A stretch of 9,410 bases of DNA from Bacteroidales bacterium. GTDB taxonomy: Bacteria; Bacteroidota; Bacteroidia; Bacteroidales; F082. The DNA lies in the NCBI GenBank assembly GCA_017651645.1, contig JAGCCO010000146.1, forward strand, positions 1 through 9,410, read 5' to 3'. Of the stretch, positions 1-4,920 are shown piece by piece. The notes beneath the pieces were generated by a model. That model had not been told where the DNA came from, made no database searches, and was given only the letters and a program-made list of their open reading frames with translations. The translations under genes and the position numbers were made by a program. Every line of letters starts with the position of its first letter. Position 1 is the stretch's first letter.

Positions 1-210
1 ACAGAAAACGGTGCTCTACATATGTAAAATGCCGTTTTGCTTGTTTCCGAGTAAGTAAAATGGAGTTATTTTACGTCTATTTACCAGCAACGAACAACTA
101 TAGAAGAAAGGAAGACCCTGACTCTCAGCGATATACATCTTTTCTTTCTTTATACTATCGGTCCTTTTACTTGTTTTCTGCCACTTTTCAAAAGAAAGGG
201 GGCATGATTA
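1..210. other. AT-rich stretch without a convincing gene; one unrecognised 52-codon ORF (60-218, +)
   Basis: No recognisable gene is seen here. One frame on the plus strand is open from base 3 and contains an ATG at 60, giving 52 codons up to a TAG at 216-218. The predicted peptide has a mixed start (MELFYVYLPATNNYRRKEDP) and an aromatic, serine-rich middle partly caused by a pyrimidine-rich tract at 138-151. I do not recognise it. A 7-bp inverted pair (AAAACGG at 5-11, CCGTTTT at 32-38) encloses a 10-bp palindrome, TACATATGTA (17-26). The 12-mer AAAATGCCGTTT at 26-37 recurs at 567-578 inside a 33-bp repeat further on, which hints at shared origin of the two stretches. Confidence 0.35.
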
Positions 211-265
211 CTTCCTAGTTAATAAGTCTAGCTTCCTAGATAAGCGCAAGAGCTTCCTGGATAAC
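211..265. repeat. Tandem repeat, period 21 bp, three units
   Basis: The octamer CTTCCTAG or CTTCCTGG starts at 211, 232 and 253, exactly 21 bases apart. Each copy is followed after zero to two bases by TAA-containing sequence, and the remainder of the unit has diverged. The period is two helical turns and also a multiple of three. In the frame open from base 3, units one and two place TAG where unit three has TGG. No function can be assigned. The array could be a decayed coding repeat, a protein-binding array, or slippage product. Confidence 0.6.
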
Positions 266-373
266 CCATCGAACAACCATTATAACAAACCTTAAGGGAG
301 AGTTACAATCTTACGTTATCATTCATTTTGCTACATTTTCATCGCCAGTGAAAACGTAGTAGATCGGATGATT

Positions 374-462
374 CGTTCCAAAAAATGCGTCAAAACACCT
401 AAAACTCGTTGGAAAAAGTGCGACGAAACCATGAAAAGTCGTTGGAAAAAATGCGATGCAAT
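374..462. repeat. Tandem repeat A, period 33 bp, three units
   Basis: Units start with CGTT at 374, 407 and 440, exactly 33 bases apart. Each contains a conserved core of the form AAAAA(R)TGCG a few bases later (near 381, 413 and 446). Units two and three are closest to one another, sharing CGTTGGAAAAA followed by RTGCGAYG. Because 33 is a multiple of three, the array is in phase with a short ORF (368-469, 33 codons) whose peptide repeats RWKKCD at 11-residue spacing. It may be a direct-repeat regulatory array or a decayed coding repeat. It lies within an AT-rich region without other genes. Confidence 0.65.
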
Positions 463-548
463 CATATAACTAACATTCATTCAGCCGCATAAGGCAGTCC
501 CCTAGATTTTGCCATTCTGCCATTACATGGTGCTCTTCATAAGTCAAC

Positions 549-626
549 ATTTTGAGGATTTTGAGAAAAATGCCGTTTCAAATTTTGAGGAAATTGAGAA
601 AAACCGCATAAAAGATTTTGAGGAGA
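549..626. repeat. Tandem repeat B, period 33 bp, ending at the ATPase gene start
   Basis: ATTTTGAGG occurs at 549, 582 and 615, exactly 33 bases apart. Units one and two also share TTGAGAAAAA in their second part. The third unit stops matching after about 11 bases, just before the ATG at 634. The GAGG/GGAG of this third unit lies where a ribosome-binding site would be expected. A 13-codon ORF (570-611) starting MPFQILRKLRKTA lies inside the array and ends 22 bases before the ATPase start, so a leader-peptide role is conceivable but unproven. The position suggests these repeats control expression of the ATPase gene. Confidence 0.65.
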
Positions 627-633
627 CCGGAAT

Positions 634-2010
634 ATGCGCTATATTCGCAATGCTAGAATAAAAGATATGGAACCTGAAAGACTCTTCAAACGCAAGATTT
701 ATGACCGCCTTCTTCAATGGAAGGAAAGCAGTAAGGGGAAGAGCGCTCTTCTTATTGAGGGGGCTCGCCGGATCGGTAAATCTACCATTGTAAAAGCGTT
801 CGCCCGAAACGAATACGAATCATTCATCTTTATCGATTTTACCAAGTGCTCCCAAGAGGTGAAGAACCTGTTTAACGATGTTTCAGATCTTAACTACATC
901 TTTCTCCGGCTACAACTCGCTTATGGGGTACAACTCGTGGAACGCAAGTCCCTTATCGTATTCGACGAAGTGCAGTTCCAGCCCCTTGCCCGACAGGCAA
1001 TCAAGTCGTTTGTAGAAGATCATCGATACGATTACATAGAAACTGGCTCGCTGATTTCCATACGTAAGAACACGGAAAACATTCTCATCCCCAGCGAGGA
1101 GGAGCGCATCAGTATGTATCCTATGGACTATGAAGAGTTTCGCTGGGCTTTGGGAGATACGGCCACTGTCCCGCTGCTCCGCTCCATATGGGAGCATCCC
1201 CAACCGTTGAAGGAAGTGCATCGCAAACTTATGCGGGACTTCCGTCTCTATATGCTTGTGGGAGGAATGCCCCAGGCTGTTGATGCCTATCTTGAGTCCA
1301 ACAACTTCGAGGTCGTGGATCACGCAAAACGCCTGATTCTGGACCTGTATGATGAAGATTTCGGCAAGATTGATCCTACAGGGAAAGCAGCCCGGATATT
1401 CGCTGCCATTCCGGCCCAGCTCAACAGCAATGCTTCTCGTTACCAGATATCCAATGTCATTCCTGGAGCTCATGCGGAAGACTTCGTTGAACTCATTTCT
1501 GAAATGGAGAAATCCAGGACCGTCAATATCTCGCATCACAGCGATGATCCGAATGTGGGCCTCGGTAGTACCGAAGATCTGATGCAATACAAAATGTTTG
1601 TTGGTGACACCGGGCTCTTCGTAACACTTGCTTTCCGAGATAAGGGCTTCACAGAGAACATCATCTATGAGCGCCTGCTTAGCGACAAGTTGGCGACCAA
1701 TCTGGGCTACCTCTACGAGAACATCGTTGCCCAGATGCTTACAGCCTCCGGCAACAAACTATTCTATCATGTCTGGCCCACGGAGAGTGGCAAACACAAC
1801 TACGAGGTGGATTTCCTTCTGTCTCGTGGAACCAAGATTATGCCCATCGAAGTTAAGTCCTCGTCCTACAAGACACACGTCTCATTGGATGCCTTCTGTA
1901 AGAAGTTCTCTTCTCGCATCACTAATGACCGGTATCTAATTTATACGAAGGATTACGCCCATGAAGAGTCGGTCAAGTATTTACCAGCATATTTGGCACT
2001 ATTCCTATAA
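634..2010 (+). CDS. AAA family ATPase with DUF4143 and nuclease-like C-terminus
   Basis: This 458-residue protein has the layout of the large Bacteroidota family of AAA ATPases with a DUF4143 tail. A Walker A motif, GARRIGKST, lies at residues 43-51 and a Walker B, LIVFDEVQ, at 107-114 (D111, E112). A TGS sensor-like motif follows near 137-139. The segment LVGGMPQAVDAY near 208-219 is typical of the DUF4143 part. Near the end, YEVDFLL (390-396) and IEVKSS (405-410) form a D...ExK arrangement like that of PD-(D/E)xK nucleases, and its key residues are intact. The frame is closed upstream by TGA at 619-621, so 634 is the first ATG. Met12 (667) is an alternative start closer to the usual family beginning. 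Its cellular role is not established; roles in defence or mobile DNA are suggested for relatives. The gene sits 107 bp upstream of the Thoeris operon on the same strand, in AT-rich sequence, and is preceded by a 33-bp repeat array. Confidence 0.85.
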   Translation: MRYIRNARIKDMEPERLFKRKIYDRLLQWKESSKGKSALLIEGARRIGKSTIVKAFARNEYESFIFIDFTKCSQEVKNLFNDVSDLNYIFLRLQLAYGVQLVERKSLIVFDEVQFQPLARQAIKSFVEDHRYDYIETGSLISIRKNTENILIPSEEERISMYPMDYEEFRWALGDTATVPLLRSIWEHPQPLKEVHRKLMRDFRLYMLVGGMPQAVDAYLESNNFEVVDHAKRLILDLYDEDFGKIDPTGKAARIFAAIPAQLNSNASRYQISNVIPGAHAEDFVELISEMEKSRTVNISHHSDDPNVGLGSTEDLMQYKMFVGDTGLFVTLAFRDKGFTENIIYERLLSDKLATNLGYLYENIVAQMLTASGNKLFYHVWPTESGKHNYEVDFLLSRGTKIMPIEVKSSSYKTHVSLDAFCKKFSSRITNDRYLIYTKDYAHEESVKYLPAYLALFL

Positions 2011-2041
2011 GTGGATAGGTATTAACAGCCACGGAACCATA

Positions 2042-2061
2042 CAATTATTATCAAATAATTG
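2042..2061. promoter_or_regulatory. AT-rich palindrome upstream of thsA (candidate operator)
   Basis: CAATTATT at 2042-2049 and AATAATTG at 2054-2061 form a perfect 8-bp inverted repeat with a 4-base centre. It lies in the 107-bp gap between the ATPase stop and the thsA start, 56 bases before the start. No T-run follows on the plus strand, so it is a poor terminator and a better candidate for a repressor site. No convincing Bacteroides-type promoter is seen in the gap. Palindromes are common in AT-rich DNA, so this is tentative. Confidence 0.3.
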
Positions 2062-2117
2062 AAATATTTGGGTAGTAAACATCTTACTTGAACTGCTAAC
2101 TATAACTGTTGTGACTT

Positions 2118-3002
2118 ATGTGGAAAAGACTGAAGAATAGCCGCCATCATATCCTAAAACAGGCAGGATTATGGACTGGCAGTGTTTATGCAATTCTTGG
2201 CTTTCTAAGAATGTTCGTATCTCTTGAAGGGTTGTTTGACTCCTCAGCATCTTTCTGGAATAAACTGCTTGTCAGTTTTATTGTTCTATTAGGAGTCTGG
2301 TGTTTCTTCTTGCTAATAGCTGGAGGATGTGCGCTAATGCGAAAGAAGGTAAAAGTGCTAAATGGACGGAATGGGAGGGCGGTTTATGTTGTCTATGGAG
2401 ATTTGTTTGATAAAAAGCTTGTCCCCAAATCGACAGAGAGACGGAATATATGCTTTGCCGTGAACCGTTGCTTTGATACGATTGTTGATGAACATCTCGT
2501 TTCCTCACAGACGATCCATGGCGGTGCTTTGAAACGGTTATATGATAAAGGGATTTACACTCCTCAAAGTTTGGATCAAGCCATTCAGAAAGCATTACCT
2601 GTCCATTCCCATTATATATCACTATCGCCCGATCAAAAACCGAGTGGAAATCTGAAAAGGTACGATGTGGGAACTGCCGTGGATATTCCTGTCTCCCAAG
2701 AGTTGAACTATTTCATGATTGGCGTTAGTTCATTTAATGTAGACTTGAAGGCAGAGACTTCTCGTGATGAATACGTCCTTGCAATTCAGCGTATGATTGA
2801 ATTTTGTGATGCCCATTCACAAGGTTTCCCTACTTTAATGCCAATTATCGGCGGCTTTTTATCTCGAACGGGACAATCTGAAAATGATTTGCTAGAGTTT
2901 ATTATTAGGACTCTAAAACTCAACAAAGATCATATAAATTCAGATATTTACATCGTTATTCGCGAAGGTGCGAAAAATACAGTTTCCTTGTTCAACCTGT
3001 AA
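2118..3002 (+). CDS. thsA: Type II Thoeris effector ThsA-like: two membrane helices plus macro-like domain
   Basis: The 294-residue product starts with two hydrophobic segments (about 15-34 and 50-72), followed by basic residues (RKK at 75-77) and a soluble domain from about residue 85. The soluble part resembles the macro-like domain of DUF6430-type proteins. It shows a strand VYVVYGDLFD (88-97), an FAVN segment (113-116), VDEHLVSSQTIHGG (123-136), and PIIGGFLSRTG (242-252), a glycine-rich loop of the type that binds ADP-ribose phosphates. In type II Thoeris, the membrane-bound ThsA macro domain senses histidine-ADP-ribose made by the TIR protein and the helices then damage the cell membrane, stopping infection. 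The assignment here rests on the domain order and on the adjacent TIR gene 10 bases downstream, and is not proved by a profile search. Start: ATG at 2118 with the first helix directly after it. Confidence 0.78.
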   Translation: MWKRLKNSRHHILKQAGLWTGSVYAILGFLRMFVSLEGLFDSSASFWNKLLVSFIVLLGVWCFFLLIAGGCALMRKKVKVLNGRNGRAVYVVYGDLFDKKLVPKSTERRNICFAVNRCFDTIVDEHLVSSQTIHGGALKRLYDKGIYTPQSLDQAIQKALPVHSHYISLSPDQKPSGNLKRYDVGTAVDIPVSQELNYFMIGVSSFNVDLKAETSRDEYVLAIQRMIEFCDAHSQGFPTLMPIIGGFLSRTGQSENDLLEFIIRTLKLNKDHINSDIYIVIREGAKNTVSLFNL

Positions 3003-3012
3003 TCTTATAATT

Positions 3013-3576
3013 ATGTTATATCGTGCTTACAACTACTCGGCCTTTTACGTTGCCGAACCCTTCAATCCAAGTAATTTGGGGGCGTATGCCACTCCTGATT
3101 TCTCTCATTATTGTCGACTTAAAGCCTGGAAGAAACAAGATTCTTCTTTCCCCTTTCTTGATGCGCATGAAACAACATATAATGTACGTGACAATAGTGA
3201 TTGGGAAGGAACACTTAAGCCCCGTTTGCATGAGAGATTACGTAATTCTAAAAACATAATTCTATTCTTGAGTTCAAAGACCGTCTGCAGCAGAGCATTA
3301 CGGGAGGAACTTGACTATGGTATCAATGTATTGGGACTTCCTGTAATTGTGGTATATGCAGACTATACCAATAACTCCTCTATTTCGGATGGCAACCATC
3401 ATCCAAATATTCTAGCCAAGTGGTTATGGGATAAAGTTCCTGTTTTTCGAGACAATATATCTAAAATCCCAACAGCCCATGTGCCGCTTTCCAAAGAATA
3501 CATCTCACAAGCACTTAGAGATTCAGACTTTACTATTCAAGGTAAAAATACAAACTTCTGTTGGTGTTATTCGTAA
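3013..3576 (+). CDS. thsB: Type II Thoeris TIR-domain enzyme ThsB-like
   Basis: I choose the ATG at 3013, ten bases after the thsA stop, giving 187 residues. An upstream GTG at 2968 would overlap thsA and add residues that look non-native. The protein matches the ThsB/DUF1863 TIR-like family. FPFLDAHE (46-53) is the characteristic F-D-H segment, NIILFLSSKT (81-90) is a core strand and turn, and SRALREELDYGI (93-104) is the helix carrying the presumed catalytic glutamate. By alignment with the usual S-x-x-x-x-W-E-I-x-Y pattern this is E99. VIVVY (111-115) is the next strand. Relatives cleave NAD+ on phage infection and make a nucleotide signal for ThsA, reported as histidine-ADP-ribose for type II systems. 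The stop codon TAA shares its last A with the ATG of the next gene. The active site looks complete. The last 15 or so residues, ending CWCYS, are not recognisable. Confidence 0.82.
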   Translation: MLYRAYNYSAFYVAEPFNPSNLGAYATPDFSHYCRLKAWKKQDSSFPFLDAHETTYNVRDNSDWEGTLKPRLHERLRNSKNIILFLSSKTVCSRALREELDYGINVLGLPVIVVYADYTNNSSISDGNHHPNILAKWLWDKVPVFRDNISKIPTAHVPLSKEYISQALRDSDFTIQGKNTNFCWCYS

Positions 3577-3830
3577 TGATGAATATTTCTAAATCTACTT
3601 TTGACGAGTTGCACAAGCATTGTACGGCTCCCCTGTTAGAACTTGTAAAAGTTATTAATGTTGAAGATTGTTCAGAGAATCGTTGGGACATCACTTCTAT
3701 TATCAATGACGGAGATAATCTTTATGAACAAATGCGCGTTGCATACGCTTTTGAACAATTGGGCGGACAACTGACTTATAACAATCAACCGACCCAATTT
3801 GCTATTCTCGCAAAGTATCTTGATGAATAG
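3576..3830 (+). CDS. Unrecognised third gene of the Thoeris operon, N-terminal part ending at an in-frame TAG
   Basis: The ATG at 3576 uses the last A of the thsB stop (TAATG), the classic arrangement for translational coupling, so this gene was built as part of the operon. A second ATG follows at once at 3579, and an upstream TTG at 3561 is less likely. The product is 84 residues, acidic and soluble, with no membrane helix and no motif I recognise. It includes ENRWDITSIINDGDN and YEQMRVAYAFEQLGG (about 31-61). The stop is TAG at 3828-3830. The same frame then continues for 88 more codons with protein-like composition, so this ORF is probably the front of a longer, interrupted gene of about 172 residues. 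It could be an accessory Thoeris component or an unrelated passenger. Confidence 0.6.
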   Translation: MMNISKSTFDELHKHCTAPLLELVKVINVEDCSENRWDITSIINDGDNLYEQMRVAYAFEQLGGQLTYNNQPTQFAILAKYLDE

Positions 3831-4097
3831 AAATGTGATTGCATTCGTTTATTTTGGGAGCATAATACTGCAAATGGTGAGATTCCAATTTACGATATTA
3901 TCTCACTTGCCGTCCCTCCTATTTTACCAAGATATGTTTCACGACCCGATGAAAAAGGCGGATATGTCGTTGAAAGACTAGTCTTTGGGAGATACAATGC
4001 CATTAATGGAGAACGATACCCGACAGAAGGAATCGCACAAGAAAGAGCTGCACAATTAAATGCAATTGAAGATTGCCCCCACAATCAAACCGAGTAA
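3831..4097 (+). pseudogene. In-frame continuation of the third Thoeris-operon gene after the TAG
   Basis: Directly after the TAG at 3828-3830 the same frame stays open for 88 codons and ends in TAA at 4095-4097. The translation looks like real protein, with IPIYDIISLAVPPILPRYVS, then GGYVVERLVFGRYNAINGER, and an acidic, polar end (AIEDCPHNQTE). There is no ATG or GTG in this frame after the TAG, so it is unlikely to be a separate gene. A single base change from a sense codon explains the break. Readthrough, recoding of TAG, or a sequencing error would also explain it. TAG appears to act as a normal stop at the end of the small membrane protein at 6954-6956, which argues against general recoding. 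Confidence 0.6.
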
Positions 4098-4126
4098 GGT
4101 ATCTGTGTTTCGGTAGTAAGCGTCTC

Positions 4127-4657
4127 TCATATCAGCCCATCAAACTTCGTCATCGAACTCGCCTTGATGGAATCCACGATGTCGATATAGGGCTTCATGG
4201 CCTTGTAGTCGGAGTGGCCGGTCCATTTCATAACGATGTTGGGCGTGATGCCGAGGGACAGGGCGTTGACGATGAAGGTGCGGCGGCCGGTATGGGTTCC
4301 GACCAGCTCCCACTTGGGCTGGATCTTGTCGGTGCGGACATTGCCCTTGTAGGTGGTGACGCGGATCTCCTCATTGATACCAGCGAGTTTGCACAGCTCC
4401 TTGATGTCGCGGTTCATCGCCTGGTTGGTGTAGTTCGGCAGAGCCTTGTTGTCCTTGAAGGGGGTGTCCTTGTATTTCTCCAGAATAGCCTTGGTAATCT
4501 TGTTCAGTTTGATGGAGATGCTGTCCGCTGTCTTGACGGACGTGACCTCGATGTGATCGCCCTTGATGTCGCTGCGACGGAGATTGTTGACATCGGAGTG
4601 CCGGAGGCCGGAGAAGCAGCAGAAGAGGAAGATGTCCCGGATGGGATCCAAGTGGGC
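4127..4657 (-). pseudogene. Tyrosine recombinase (phage/conjugative element integrase), catalytic-domain fragment
   Basis: The reading frame runs from an in-frame TAG at 4658-4660 down to a TGA at 4127-4129, about 176 residues. All catalytic positions of tyrosine recombinases can be found, numbering from the TTG codon at 4651. They are Arg I in SGLRHSDV (R17), lysine in SVKTAD (K40), HTGRR (H120, R123), TGHSD (H146) and the tyrosine nucleophile in MKPYI (Y155). Full-length Bacteroidota integrases are roughly 400 residues, so the arm-binding and core-binding domains are missing. Upstream of the TAG the translation in all minus frames no longer looks like an integrase. The only possible starts are non-ATG, so it is probably a dead remnant of a mobile element. 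It is GC-richer than the defence genes it converges on, with only 29 bases between the two stops. Confidence 0.85.
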
Positions 4658-4779
4658 CTAGGATTCGGAGAGCCCCCGTGAGTTTGATAGATTGTAAAAA
4701 TATCCGAATTCCGATAAAAATGCAAAATTTGATATAATTCATACCCTCCTACCAATTTTCGTCCTCTCCGCAACCTGCA

Positions 4780-4810
4780 ACAGCCCAGCGCATTAGCGCC
4801 GGGCTGTTTT
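4780..4810 (+). terminator. Rho-independent terminator without a visible gene
   Basis: ACAGCCC (4780-4786) pairs with GGGCTGT (4801-4807), and GCGC (4788-4791) pairs with GCGC (4796-4799) around an ATTA loop. There is one A-C mismatch. TTTT follows at 4807-4810, so the terminator points along the plus strand. The nearest plus-strand gene upstream ends at 4097, beyond the oppositely oriented integrase fragment. It therefore looks like the end of a transcript whose gene was lost or displaced at the junction near 4660. Confidence 0.75.
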
Positions 4811-4839
4811 GGTATCACGCAGAAATATGTCTATCTTTA
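4808..4839 (+). promoter_or_regulatory. Bacteroides-type promoter for the GH35 gene
   Basis: TTTG at 4808-4811 is followed after 20 bases by TATCTTTA at 4832-4839. This matches the Bacteroides primary-sigma pattern (TTTG at -33, TAnnTTTG at -7) with one mismatch. Transcription would start near 4846-4848, leaving a leader of about 75 bases before the ATG at 4921. The -33 element lies in the T-tail of the preceding terminator. Confidence 0.55.
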
Positions 4840-4872
4840 AGCCGATAAATCCGCACAATACATTATCGACCA

Positions 4873-4902
4873 GTGCTCAAGCACAGACCCGTGTTCAGGC
4901 AC
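4873..4902 (+). repeat. Two tandem small hairpins in the GH35 leader
   Basis: GTGCTCAAGCAC (4873-4884) and GTGTTCAGGCAC (4891-4902) are near-identical units 18 bases apart. Each can fold into a 4-bp stem with a four-base loop. The differing inner pair is C-G in the first and U-G in the second, so pairing is kept. They lie between the predicted transcription start and the ATG at 4921 and could bind a protein or influence translation. They could also be a simple short duplication. Confidence 0.4.
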
Positions 4903-4920
4903 ATTATTAATGACACAAAT

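Noticed and set aside
78..89. 12-mer TATTTACCAGCA shared with the 3' end of the ATPase gene (1978-1989)
   Set aside because: A few 12-mer matches are expected by chance in 9.4 kb of partly AT-rich DNA, and flanking sequence does not match.
211..626. The repeat arrays as a CRISPR array
   Set aside because: Repeats are only 8-18 bases conserved with no unique spacers of regular size, and no cas genes are present.
4073..4681. Long plus-strand ORF (202 codons) opposite the integrase fragment
   Set aside because: Its translation is rich in Val, Gly and Asp in a way typical of the antisense of a GC-rich gene, while the minus strand shows all tyrosine recombinase motifs.
4661..4740. Extension of the integrase frame through the TAG at 4658-4660 as a second suppressed TAG
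   Set aside because: The translation upstream of the TAG is AT-rich and does not resemble integrase sequence, and it meets a TGA near 4739-4741.
4660..4765. tRNA remnant or attachment site near the integrase (the CCTCCTACCA segment looks like a tRNA 3' end)
   Set aside because: There is no T-loop (TTCRANY) at the right distance, no matching 5' acceptor strand, and no second copy of the segment in the window.
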